From Streptomyces piniterrae (GTDB lineage Bacteria > Actinomycetota > Actinomycetes > Streptomycetales > Streptomycetaceae), in NCBI RefSeq assembly GCF_005048155.1, contig NZ_SUMB01000008.1:354819-418818 (forward strand): a DNA stretch of 64,000 nt, in the 5' to 3' direction. Positions 8,253 through 16,387 of the stretch are shown here, one piece after another. Below the pieces are notes generated by a model. That model saw only the letters and a list, made by a program, of their open reading frames with translations, ran no database searches and was not told the DNA's origin. Position 1 is the first letter of the stretch; every line of letters begins with the position of its first letter. The translations under genes and the position numbers were made by a program.

Positions 8253-8900
8253 TCAGCACTTTTCCCGGGACGGGGGCGGGGCCGGGCGGGACAGCAGGGC
8301 CAGCGCCTTTTCGGCGTCCTGCTGCTTGGCCAGTGCCTTGAACCCGTCGCCGAGGATCAGATCGAGGTCGGCGCCCTTGCGGTCGTCCGTCTGCTGCTCG
8401 GCGCCGGCCAGCTGGGTGGCCAGCACCTTCAGCGGGCCGGTGGTCGCGGCCTTGGGGCCGAGCAGTATGCCGGAGCCCTTGACCTTCTTGTCGAGGGCGG
8501 TCGGCGCGTTGCCCACCTTGCCGATCTTGAAGCCGCGCTTCTTGAGCTCGTCGGCGGTGCGCTTGGCGAGGCCGGCGCGCGACGTGGCGTTGAAGACATT
8601 GACGGTCAGGGCTGTCGGCTTGGGCAGCTTCCCGGCAGTGGGCTTGGGGTGGGACCGGCCCGCGGTGCCGGTCTTGCCGCATTTCTGCTTGCTCTGGGTT
8701 GCCTGTGCCGTATTGCTCTTGCCGCCGAAGACATCGATGAGCTGCAGGGTTCCCCAGCCGGCCAGGCCGAGGGCGCAGGCCGTGGCGATGAGGGTGAGGA
8801 TGATCCGGCGGCGGTGTCGGGGACGGCGCATCCGCGGGTACCTGTCGCCCGTGATGCGGTACTTCTTACCGCCCATGCCTGGGGGCGTCAGCATGCTCAT
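8253..8900 (-). CDS. LytR C-terminal domain membrane protein
   Basis: The 215-residue product has a basic N-terminus, one membrane helix (ILTLIATACALGLAGWGTL, about residues 33-51), then an extracytoplasmic LytR_C domain. The domain starts LTVNVFNATSRAGLAKRTAD and contains LKKRGFKIGKVGNA. LytR_C domains occur in cell-envelope proteins, alone or after LytR-CpsA-Psr catalytic domains; here the catalytic domain is absent. Other starts upstream (8930, 8966) are possible, as no strong ribosome site decides. Confidence 0.82.
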   Translation of the reverse strand: MSMLTPPGMGGKKYRITGDRYPRMRRPRHRRRIILTLIATACALGLAGWGTLQLIDVFGGKSNTAQATQSKQKCGKTGTAGRSHPKPTAGKLPKPTALTVNVFNATSRAGLAKRTADELKKRGFKIGKVGNAPTALDKKVKGSGILLGPKAATTGPLKVLATQLAGAEQQTDDRKGADLDLILGDGFKALAKQQDAEKALALLSRPAPPPSREKC

Positions 8901-9004
8901 GGGCGCAGCGTAGTGCGGGGCGGAGGCCATGCCTACTAAATGATCAACGCGTGGCGTGAGAGCCAACCCAAAAGGATCAATTAGGGCCTGCGGTGCCCGA
9001 AATG

Positions 9005-9301
9005 TCAGCCCAGCTCAAGGACGCGGGCGTGCAGCACCTGGCGCTGCTGAAGGGCCGCGCGCACGGCGCGGTGCAGCCCGTCCTCCAGGTAGAGGTCGCC
9101 GTCCCACTTCACGACATGCGCGAAGAGATCGCCGTAGAACGTCGAGTCCTCGGCGAGCAGCGTCTCGAGATCGAGCTGCTGCTTGGTGGTCACCAACTGG
9201 TCGAGGCGTACCGGGCGCGGGGCGACATCCGCCCACTGGCGGGTGCTCTCCCGGCCGTGGTCGGGGTACGGCCGCCCATTTCCGATGCGCTTGAAGATCA
9301 C
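9005..9301 (-). CDS. Small ParB-like / VapB-annotated protein
   Basis: The 98-residue product begins MIFKRIGNGRPYPDHGRES. It is strongly conserved in Streptomyces, where, as I recall, automatic annotation calls it a VapB-type antitoxin. The sequence itself shows a C-terminal DLYLEDGLHRAVRAAL stretch that resembles the DGxHR core of ParB-like domains more than a ribbon-helix-helix antitoxin. No toxin gene is adjacent, so a toxin-antitoxin role is doubtful. Confidence 0.75.
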   Translation of the reverse strand: MIFKRIGNGRPYPDHGRESTRQWADVAPRPVRLDQLVTTKQQLDLETLLAEDSTFYGDLFAHVVKWDGDLYLEDGLHRAVRAALQQRQVLHARVLELG

Positions 9302-9501
9302 ACGGAAAGCCTACCGGGCGAGCGGCACCGGGCGCAGCCATGCCGCAGCGGATCAAAGGGGGTGAATCCAGATAAACGGGGAGTGATGCAGGGGGGTGGG
9401 GTCGGCGTTTGGGCAGGACAGGGGCCGCTTTTCTGGACGCGGCCGGATTCGACACGAATGGGTTACGGGATGCGGCCGCCCGAGGGGGGCGGGCCGGCCG
9501 C

Positions 9502-10182
9502 TCACCATTTCAGGGCGTCCGCGCGGCAGGACTGCCAGTACGTGACCTTCGCGGTGTCCACATCGACGTACACCGGGGCGCCGTTGTCCAGGCCCACCTG
9601 GGTCGGGGCAGTGTGGCGGGCCAGCGTGACGCCGAACTGGGAGATCTTCTCGCCCTTGCCGTCCGGACGGTCGGCGGCGGAGGTGGTGACTCCGGCGTAC
9701 GCGGTGGCGTCGGGGGCAAGCGAGACGGCGGTTCCCGGTCTGCTGCGCCTGATCACCGGGGTGGCGTGCCGCTGCTCGCCGCCGAACCGGAGCTTCGGGT
9801 ACGGCTGGCCGGCGAAGTCGCAGGTCCGGTCGGAGATATTGGTGACGGTCAGGACCATGTGGTTGATCGGCCGCCGGGCGGCGCCGGCGTGGAACCTGAG
9901 CATCTCGGGAGTGCAGGCGACGCGGGTGCCGGACGTCGGCGACTTGGTCGGGCCGGGTGTGTGGCTGCTGGGGCCGGCGTGGGGCCTCGCGCTGTGCTGC
10001 GCCGACGGGCTGTGGTGCGTCGATGGGCTGCGGTCCGCCGACGGGGACACGGCGGGCGATGGCGCTTGGCCCCTGCTGTCTTTGCCGTCGCATGCGGTGA
10101 GCGACAGAGCGGCGGCGGCGAGCAGCGATACGGCGGCTGTCCGGCGGCCGCGGTGGGCGGTGGCGGTAGGGCTGAACGGCAT
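9502..10182 (-). CDS. DUF4232 domain lipoprotein
   Basis: The 226-residue product has a signal peptide with lipobox LTAC (Cys about 31), a Ser/His/Pro-rich linker to about residue 85, then a DUF4232 domain. The domain contains RVACTPEMLRFHAGAARRP, HMVLTVTNISDRTCDFAGQP and a C-terminal YWQSCRADALKW. The two conserved Cys pairs fit disulfides in an exported immunoglobulin-like fold. DUF4232 proteins are abundant in Streptomyces envelopes without known function. Confidence 0.88.
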   Translation of the reverse strand: MPFSPTATAHRGRRTAAVSLLAAAALSLTACDGKDSRGQAPSPAVSPSADRSPSTHHSPSAQHSARPHAGPSSHTPGPTKSPTSGTRVACTPEMLRFHAGAARRPINHMVLTVTNISDRTCDFAGQPYPKLRFGGEQRHATPVIRRSRPGTAVSLAPDATAYAGVTTSAADRPDGKGEKISQFGVTLARHTAPTQVGLDNGAPVYVDVDTAKVTYWQSCRADALKW

Positions 10183-10500
10183 GACGGGCTCTCCCGGGGA
10201 CGGCGGCCGAGCGGTGGTGCGACCGGCGGAGGTGGCTGCCGGTCAGTGTGGTGTGTACATGATCTTCGGTGGTGGGGCTGGTGATCGGCTAACGCGTGGC
10301 TAACGGGGGGCTGCGCTTGGCCTGAACCGTCTTGGTTGCTCGCTGTTTTCGGCTGTCCCGCCGTGGGGGTTTGTCGCCGTTGCTCCCCCACTGCCTAAAG
10401 GGCGTGGGAGGTACCCCCACGCGGCGGGCGTGGGTTTGTCGGGTGCGGTGCGCGTCGGGGAGTGATGTTTCACGTGAAACGGGGGGAGGGGGGAAGGGCG
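10183..10500. other. 318-bp gap holding a parS site
   Basis: No gene is supported here. The stretch contains the parS core at 10467-10480 and, at its far end, the stop of the next minus-strand gene. Confidence 0.6.
10466..10481. promoter_or_regulatory. parS: parS, ParB-binding centromere site
   Basis: The 14-bp palindrome GTTTCACGTGAAAC at 10467-10480 is identical to the core of bacterial parS; the flanks are T and G. Streptomyces chromosomes carry many such sites clustered around oriC, where ParB loads for segregation during sporulation. It lies in a gap between two minus-strand genes. Confidence 0.85.
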
Positions 10501-11097
10501 TCAATCCGCTGATGGGGTGGGGGAGTTGGCGGACTGTGTGTCGGGTGCGGTGGGGGTCGGTGAGGGGGGTGGGGCGGAGGTGCTGGTCCCCTCGGTGGGT
10601 TGCTCCGTGGGCCGGGCGGTGGGGGTGCTCGTCGACGTGCCTTGTGGTGGCCGGATCGGGTCGGCGCCGGGCTCTGGTGAGCCGGAGTTGGAGGGCTCGA
10701 CGGTTCGGCTGCCGCTGGGGGTGGGCTCGCCCGCGGAGGGCCCTGGGGACGGGCCGGTGTGGGTCGGGGACGGTGAAGGGCTCACCGGGCTCGGCGACGA
10801 AGCGGGGGCGGGCCGGGACGGCGGGGCGGCGGGGGCGAGCGCGAGATAGCCGACCGCGACGGCGGCGGCCGCGGCGGCAGCCGCCAGCGGCAGCCCGAAG
10901 CGGCGCAGCCAGGGCGGGGCTCCGGGTCGGCGACCGCGGCGCAGGTGCGGACCCGGCGGATCGGCGGGCCGCAGATCCCGTACGTCGATCGACTCGGCGC
11001 GGGCCGCGAACGCCCGCCGCAGCCGTTCCTCGACAGGGCGCTCTGGGGCCGTCTCACGGGGTCCCGTTCCGGCGTCGCTGCCGCCATGGCCGTTCAT
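10501..11097 (-). CDS. Membrane partner (putative anti-sigma factor) of the ECF sigma factor
   Basis: The 198-residue product has about 70 cytoplasmic residues (VEERLRRAFAARAESIDVRD), one membrane helix (FGLPLAAAAAAAAVAVGYLA), then an outer Ser/Thr/Pro-rich tail. Its start overlaps the stop of the sigma gene by 4 bp, which suggests coupled translation. The topology fits a membrane-bound anti-sigma factor, but no zinc HxxxCxxC motif is visible. The role is therefore inferred from coupling and layout only. Confidence 0.75.
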   Translation of the reverse strand: MNGHGGSDAGTGPRETAPERPVEERLRRAFAARAESIDVRDLRPADPPGPHLRRGRRPGAPPWLRRFGLPLAAAAAAAAVAVGYLALAPAAPPSRPAPASSPSPVSPSPSPTHTGPSPGPSAGEPTPSGSRTVEPSNSGSPEPGADPIRPPQGTSTSTPTARPTEQPTEGTSTSAPPPSPTPTAPDTQSANSPTPSAD

Positions 11098-11786
11098 GAC
11101 CGCCCCTCCAAGATCTTCTCCAGGGAGTCCAGCGCACGGCTGGCGATGGACTTCACCGAGCCGCGGCTGATGCCGAGCGTCGCCGCGATCTGCGCCTCCG
11201 TCAGATCGCCCCAGTAGCGCAGTACGAGCACCTCCCGGCGGCGGGTGGTCAGCCGGCCCAGCGCGGCGAACACCTCCCGGTGCTCCTCGTCCAGCACGAT
11301 CCGCTCCTCGGCGGACGGCGCGTCCGCCTCGTACGGCGGGGTGTAGTCGCGGGCCGTACGACGGCGCCTCAGCACCGAGCGAGCCGCGTTGACGACGGCG
11401 GTGCGCAGATAGGCGAGGGCGTTGTCGACCTCCCCGAGCTGTTCGCCGTGGCGCTTGTAGAGCGCGGCGAAGGCGTCCTGGACGACGTCCTCGGCGGTGG
11501 CCCGGTCGTCGACGAGCATGACGGCCAGCCGCACCATGTTCAGCCGGTGCGCGTGGTAGAGCTCGCTGATCGTCGGCTGGGAGTCCGGTGACGGGAACGG
11601 GGTGGGCAACTGGGGCCGGGTGCCGGCCGGTTCGCCGGTGACCGGGCTCGGGTGGCTGGGGCGGGGGCTTTCGCGGCGCGCGGTCGCCGGGCGGGCGGCG
11701 CGCAGCAGCCACTGCCACAGGGCGTGCCGCAGCCCCGGTACGGCGAATCGCACCGGGGCGCTGTGCTGGGTGGCGGAGTACTCCAT
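11094..11786 (-). CDS. ECF sigma factor, SigE family
   Basis: The 230-residue product has a leader of about 65 residues, then sigma region 2 (ISELYHAHRLNMVRLAVMLV and TAEDVVQDAFAALYKRHG). Region 4 reads LTTRRREVLVLRYWGDLTEA, then QIAATLGISRGSVKSIASRA. It redirects RNA polymerase to a small regulon, usually in envelope stress. Its downstream partner overlaps by 4 bp. The N-terminal extension before region 2 is long for an ECF factor, so an internal start is possible. Confidence 0.9.
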   Translation of the reverse strand: MEYSATQHSAPVRFAVPGLRHALWQWLLRAARPATARRESPRPSHPSPVTGEPAGTRPQLPTPFPSPDSQPTISELYHAHRLNMVRLAVMLVDDRATAEDVVQDAFAALYKRHGEQLGEVDNALAYLRTAVVNAARSVLRRRRTARDYTPPYEADAPSAEERIVLDEEHREVFAALGRLTTRRREVLVLRYWGDLTEAQIAATLGISRGSVKSIASRALDSLEKILEGRS

Positions 11787-11810
11787 CGATTCCTCGGGCC
11801 GGGCGCGGGC

Positions 11811-12392
11811 TCAGGTGCGCCGGCGGCGGACGACGTAGAGGGTGCCGCCGCCCGCGGCGAGCAGGCCGGCCGCCGCGCCGCTCAGCCCGATCGCGGCAGC
11901 GGGGGAGGCGCCGGTGCGGGCGAGTTGGCCTTGTCCGTCGGCGGGGGCGGGCGCGGGGCTCGGCTTGGCGCCGTGTCCGTCGGCAGGGGCGGCCGTCGGC
12001 TTGGGGCCGGGGCTGGACGGGGTGGCGCTGGGCGCGGCGGTGGTGCTGGAGGTGGGCCGGGGGGAGGGCGCCGCGGTGGTGGACTCGTCCGAGGTGGGAG
12101 CCGGGGTCGTGGGGCCGGCGGTCGGGCGCGGGGACTCGGGAGCGGAAGTCGGGCGCGGGGACGCGGAGGTGGGCGCCGGGGTGGGGGTGCCGGCCGTGGG
12201 GCGCGGTGCCGGGGCGTCGGCGTGCGCGGCGGTGGCCGTGGACAGCGCCGAGAGTGTGACCGCGGCGAGCAGCGCGGCGCCGGCCGCACCGCGCAGGCGC
12301 GTACGGGAGGCGGTGCGCGGCGGGGTGCCGGCGGATGCGGACGGCTGGTGACGGTGGGGGGTGGGCGGGAGGTTCACGGTGGTCTGCTCCAC
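11811..12392 (-). CDS. Sortase-anchored (LAxTG) Pro/Thr/Ser-rich surface protein
   Basis: The 193-residue product has a signal peptide (GAAGAALLAAVTLSALSTATAAHA, shown in two parts: residues about 32-55), about 90 residues of Pro/Thr/Ser/Ala low complexity, then the sorting signal LARTG. A hydrophobic helix and a VVRRRRT tail follow. LAxTG is the motif used by class E sortases of Streptomyces. The start is GTG at 12392; its ribosome site is weak. The protein probably acts as a stalk or spacer on the wall. It lies just upstream of the ECF sigma gene on the same strand. Confidence 0.75.
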   Translation of the reverse strand: MEQTTVNLPPTPHRHQPSASAGTPPRTASRTRLRGAAGAALLAAVTLSALSTATAAHADAPAPRPTAGTPTPAPTSASPRPTSAPESPRPTAGPTTPAPTSDESTTAAPSPRPTSSTTAAPSATPSSPGPKPTAAPADGHGAKPSPAPAPADGQGQLARTGASPAAAIGLSGAAAGLLAAGGGTLYVVRRRRT

Positions 12393-12522
12393 GGTCGACG
12401 GGCGGGCGCCTGATGGCGCCCTCACCCGTGACGACGTGTGGCGGGGACGGGGGTTGCCGACCGCCGCGGGAATTCTTCGGAGCGAAGTGCCGAGCGGCGG
12501 CGGTGCGGTGCCGTGCTCCCGG

Positions 12523-12759
12523 TCAGCCCACGCTCGCCAGCAGCTTCTCCACTGCCTTGACGCGGTCGCCCAGCTCCGCCAAACGGTCGTTGATCGCCTG
12601 CTGGTTGGTGGTGACCTGCTCGGCGAACTTGCGGTACTCCGCGAGCGCGGCGGCGTCGGCGCGGTGCCGCTGAAGCCTGAAGTACGAGGCCACGATCGTG
12701 GTGATGCAACCACCAATGATGAGGAGAACCGCGATTGGGATGATGGTGCTGCCGTTCAT
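12523..12759 (-). CDS. Small membrane protein with cytoplasmic coiled coil
   Basis: The 78-residue product has an N-terminal membrane helix (TIIPIAVLLIIGGCITTIVA) and a coiled-coil-like tail (KFAEQVTTNQQAINDRLAEL, then GDRVKAVEKLLASVG). Its ATG overlaps the stop of the upstream winged-helix regulator by 4 bp, so the two are translated together. The pairing suggests a membrane component controlled by, or sensing for, that regulator. No named family is recognised. Confidence 0.8.
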   Translation of the reverse strand: MNGSTIIPIAVLLIIGGCITTIVASYFRLQRHRADAAALAEYRKFAEQVTTNQQAINDRLAELGDRVKAVEKLLASVG

Positions 12760-13154
12760 GTACCCGTCCCCTTAAGGTCGTTCGGTCCCTCCGCGGCCGA
12801 CGGCTCACCCGCGCCGCCCGCGTCCCCGGCCTCTGCCGACTGCCCCGGATTCGCCGTCCCGGACCGGTCCTCCTGGAGGGCCGCGAGGACGGTGGCCACG
12901 TTCAGCTTCAGCTCGAACGGTGCCAGTTCGAAGTATTTCAGCGCCTTGCCGTCGTCGGACAGCTCCAGCCGGCCCACGACCAGACCGGCCTTCTCCAGGC
13001 GGTCGAGGTGCATGTAGAGCAGCGGCCGGGACATCTCCAGCCGACGGGCCAGCTCGCTGACGTACAACCGGCCGTCCGCGAGCTCCGCGATCACCCGCAG
13101 CCGCTGGGCATGGCCCACGGCGGAGAGCAGGGCCAGCAGCTCCTCGCTGTTCAT
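12756..13154 (-). CDS. ArsR-type winged-helix transcriptional regulator
   Basis: The 132-residue product has a winged helix-turn-helix: LLALLSAVGHAQRLRVIAEL, then LYVSELARRLEMSRPLLYMH for the recognition helix, and LVVGRLELSDDGKALKYFEL for the wing. A Gly/Ala/Glu-rich tail follows. No metal-binding Cys pair is present, so it is not a metal sensor. It is cotranscribed with a small membrane protein and divergent from the MMPL transporter gene, which is a plausible target. Confidence 0.88.
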   Translation of the reverse strand: MNSEELLALLSAVGHAQRLRVIAELADGRLYVSELARRLEMSRPLLYMHLDRLEKAGLVVGRLELSDDGKALKYFELAPFELKLNVATVLAALQEDRSGTANPGQSAEAGDAGGAGEPSAAEGPNDLKGTGT

Positions 13155-13396
13155 GGCCCACCTTCTTGTCTGCCCGGACGCCTGTCAGCGGAGGTTTTCG
13201 CATGTGGGGACGGGCTGTCAAGCCAGGTCGGAGGTGTTCCGCGGTGCCGCGCGGCACGGTCAGCGGCGCCTTCCGCAGCCAAGACAGCCGGCCCGCCGGG
13301 CACACCATCGCAGTTGACGCTTCATCATGACACCTGTAATTCTCCACTGACATGCGTACTAGTGAATCGCGATGTGCTGTCGAAGGAGCTGTGCCA

Positions 13397-15619
13397 GTGA
13401 AGACGCGGGAAAAACGGCCGGTCACCGTGCGGGTGGCGGCCTGGAGTGCACGGCATCCATGGCGCGCGATAGCCGGGTGGCTGGCGTTCGTGGTGCTGTG
13501 CCTGGGCGTGGGCAGCGCCATGGGCACCCATAAGGCCACCGCGGACGACTACCGCGTCGGTGAAGCGGGCCGCGCCGAGATCATGGCGGCCGAGGGGCAC
13601 TTGGACCGCAAGCCGGTCGAACAGGTGCTGATCTCGGCGCGCAACGGCCCGCTGGACCGGGCCGCCGCCGACGAGGCCGTACGGGATGTCACCGCCCGGA
13701 TGCGCAAGCTCCCGGAGGTGGCGGGGGTCGCGGCCCCGGTCCGCTCGGGCGACGGCGGGACGCTGCGGATCGAAGTCGCCATGAAGGGCCCCGAGGCGGA
13801 GGCCAAGGACCATGTCGCGCCGCTCGCCGCACAGACCGCCGCGGCCCAACGCGCCCATCCCAAGCTGCGGGTGGAGGAGACCGGCAGCCCGTCGATCAGC
13901 GTCGGTCTCGACACCCAGCGCGGCGCGGACCTGGCGCTCTCCGAGGCGATCACCCTCCCCGTCACCCTGCTCACCCTGCTGGCCGCCTTCGGATCGGCCC
14001 TGATGGTGACCGTGCCGCTGCTGCTCGCACTGACCTCGATCGTCGCCGCGTTCGGGCTCTCGATGATCGTCTCGCACATCCAGCCGGACGCCGGGGTGGG
14101 CGCCAACGTCATCCTGCTGATCGGGATGGCCGTCGGCGTCGACTACACGCTCTTCTACCTCAAGCGCGAACGCGAGGAACGGGCCCGCTCGGGCGGCCGG
14201 ATCGACACCGAGGCGCTGGTCGAACTGGCCGCGGCCACATCGGGGCGGGCGATCGTGGTCTCCGGCCTCGCGGTCGTCGTCTCCACCGCCACGCTCTATC
14301 TCGCCACCGACGTCGTCTTCTCGTCCCTCGCCACCAGCACCATCATCGTGGTGCTGGCCGCCGTCCTCAGCTCGATGACGGCGCTGCCCGCGCTGCTAGT
14401 GAAGATCGGACAGCGTGCGGAGCGCCGGGCGGCCCGCCGGGAGGCCAGGGCCGCCGAACGTGGCGGTCGGCTCCCGCGCCGGGGCCGGTGGAACCCGGCG
14501 GACCGGGCCGAACCCGGCCGTGTGTGGAACGCGCTGCTACGGCCGGCCGGCGAGCGTCCGGCGCTCACCCTGTGCCTTTCGGTGCTGGTCATGCTGGGGT
14601 TGGCGGCGCCCGCGCTCGGTATGCAGCTGCGCGTCCTCAACAAGGACAGCCACTCCCGGGAGATCCCCGCGGTCAAGAGCTACGACCGGCTCACCACCGC
14701 CTTTCCCGAACTGCGCGCCCAGCACCAGATCGTGGTCCGGGCCGCCGCCGATCAGAACGGTGAAGTGGCCTCCGCGCTGCGGAAGCTGGGTGGGCGGGCG
14801 CAGGCCGACCCGCTGTTCGCCAGGAACGTGACGCCGACGGTGCGTACGTCCCAGGACCGGCGGACCAGCACCATGTACCTCTCCGTCCCGCACAAACTCA
14901 GCTCGCCCGAGGCGATCGCCTCGCTCGACCGCCTCCGCCGGGACTATCTGCCGGCCACGGTCGGGGAGGTCGCCGGCGCCCGGTTCGCGGTCAGCGGCGA
15001 CATCCCGCACGACACCGACTACCTCGCCCACCAGGAAGAGCAGCTGCCACTGGTCGTGGGGATGCTGCTCCTCCTCACCTTCCTGATGACCGCCCTGGTG
15101 TTCCGCTCCGTCGTCATCGGGCTGATCGGCGTCGCGCTCAACCTGCTGTCCGCCGGCGCCGCGTTCGGCCTGGTCGTGATCTTCTTCCAACACGGCCTGG
15201 CCAGCACGCTGTTCGGCTTCGACCCGGCGGCGACCAGCGCGATCGGCTCCCGCGTACCCCTCTTCCTCTTCGTCATCCTCTTCGGCCTGTCGATGGACTA
15301 CCAGGTGTTCGTCGTCAGCCGTATTCGCGAGGCTGCGCTGCGCGGCGTACCGACCCGGGAGGCGGTGCTGCACGGTATCGGCGCCTCGGCCAAGGTCGTG
15401 ACCAGCGCGGCGGTGGTGATGGTGACGGTCTTCGCCAGCTTTATGTTCCTGCACCTGGCCGAGATGAAGCAGATCGGCTTCAGCCTCGCGGTGGCCGTAC
15501 TCCTGGACGCCTTCGTCATCCGGGTGATGATCCTCCCGTCGGCGATGCTGCTTCTGGGGAAGACGAGTTGGTGGCCGTCCCGGCAGATGCGCCGGGCGCA
15601 GGAACGAGGGCAGGGCTAG
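13397..15619 (+). CDS. MMPL (RND superfamily) transporter
   Basis: The 740-residue product has the duplicated MMPL layout: membrane helix at about 20-40, an outer loop, then helices from LPVTLLTLLAAFGSALMVTV to the motif GMAVGVDYTLFYLKRERE. The second half repeats this with FGLSMDYQVFVVSRIREA. Family members export lipids or other hydrophobic compounds using proton force. The start is GTG at 13397 because AAGGAG lies 8 nt upstream. It is divergent from the winged-helix regulator and overlaps the convergent next gene by 4 bp at their stops. Confidence 0.92.
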   Translation: MKTREKRPVTVRVAAWSARHPWRAIAGWLAFVVLCLGVGSAMGTHKATADDYRVGEAGRAEIMAAEGHLDRKPVEQVLISARNGPLDRAAADEAVRDVTARMRKLPEVAGVAAPVRSGDGGTLRIEVAMKGPEAEAKDHVAPLAAQTAAAQRAHPKLRVEETGSPSISVGLDTQRGADLALSEAITLPVTLLTLLAAFGSALMVTVPLLLALTSIVAAFGLSMIVSHIQPDAGVGANVILLIGMAVGVDYTLFYLKREREERARSGGRIDTEALVELAAATSGRAIVVSGLAVVVSTATLYLATDVVFSSLATSTIIVVLAAVLSSMTALPALLVKIGQRAERRAARREARAAERGGRLPRRGRWNPADRAEPGRVWNALLRPAGERPALTLCLSVLVMLGLAAPALGMQLRVLNKDSHSREIPAVKSYDRLTTAFPELRAQHQIVVRAAADQNGEVASALRKLGGRAQADPLFARNVTPTVRTSQDRRTSTMYLSVPHKLSSPEAIASLDRLRRDYLPATVGEVAGARFAVSGDIPHDTDYLAHQEEQLPLVVGMLLLLTFLMTALVFRSVVIGLIGVALNLLSAGAAFGLVVIFFQHGLASTLFGFDPAATSAIGSRVPLFLFVILFGLSMDYQVFVVSRIREAALRGVPTREAVLHGIGASAKVVTSAAVVMVTVFASFMFLHLAEMKQIGFSLAVAVLLDAFVIRVMILPSAMLLLGKTSWWPSRQMRRAQERGQG

Positions 15620-15990
15620 GAGGCGCCTTCGGTCGGGATCGGGTCGGAGAACATCACGGACCGCACCTTCAGCCGCTCGGAGGCGTGACCGCCGAGCGGC
15701 CGGAGGGTGAAGGAGTCGCCCTCGCACATCGGATCCGTGTAGACCGTGGCGTACGCGTCCGTGCTGTTCGTCGGAGTGTGCGCGGGCGGCACGCTCTCGT
15801 CGGCGACCTCCGGGAGGGTGATGCACTCCCCGCTCGGCGGGTCGACCAACGTACCCATGTTCACCGGGCCGATCTCGACGTTGCTGTACAGGTAGGTGAA
15901 CGTCCCCGCGGACGCGTTTGCGGAGGCGGGCAGGGCCAGGACGAGCGCGAGGGCACTGACGGCGGTGCCCAGCGTGCGGCGAAGGCGCAT
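15616..15990 (-). CDS. Secreted protein of unknown function
   Basis: The 124-residue product has a clear signal peptide (ALALVLALPASANA, cleavage about residue 27). A small mature domain of about 97 residues has two Cys (GECITL and PMCEGD), likely a disulfide. No family is recognised. Its stop overlaps the stop of the MMPL gene by 4 bp on the opposite strand. Confidence 0.75.
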   Translation of the reverse strand: MRLRRTLGTAVSALALVLALPASANASAGTFTYLYSNVEIGPVNMGTLVDPPSGECITLPEVADESVPPAHTPTNSTDAYATVYTDPMCEGDSFTLRPLGGHASERLKVRSVMFSDPIPTEGAS

Positions 15991-16123
15991 GCGGATATTC
16001 CTTTCGTTACGGGATCTGTGCGAACTGTCGCTGCCCGTAAGGAGACCCGCTGATGTGCGCCGTCACACGAAGGAGTGCCCGGTCGTCAACTGGGCGGCAT
16101 GCGAGGTGGGTTGCCGCCCAGGC

Positions 16124-16315
16124 CTATGAGACGGAGATCGCCGCGGCCGGGCAGATGGCAGCCGCCTCGCGTACCGCCTCGTGCAGCTCCGCCGGCGGTT
16201 GGGCGTCGAGGACGATGACGATGCCGTCCTCCTCGCGCTGGTCGAAGACATCCGGCGCCGACAGCACACAGCTTCCGGCACCGCAGCACTTCTCCTGGTC
16301 GGCGTGAACGCGCAT
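16124..16315 (-). CDS. Ferredoxin serving the adjacent P450
   Basis: The 63-residue product has cluster ligands in CCGAGSC near the N-terminus and a CP motif (AAAICPAAAISV) near the end, as in the small [3Fe-4S]-type ferredoxins of Streptomyces P450 systems. It starts MRVHADQEKC with AAGGAG upstream. It lies 72 bp downstream of the P450 gene on the same strand and probably passes electrons from a ferredoxin reductase to it. Confidence 0.93.
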   Translation of the reverse strand: MRVHADQEKCCGAGSCVLSAPDVFDQREEDGIVIVLDAQPPAELHEAVREAAAICPAAAISVS

Positions 16316-16387
16316 GGTTCTCCTTGTCGAACGGCTTTGACGGTGGGCCGGCTGGTGGGTGGGGAGGGGGTGCGTGGCCTTGTGCGG

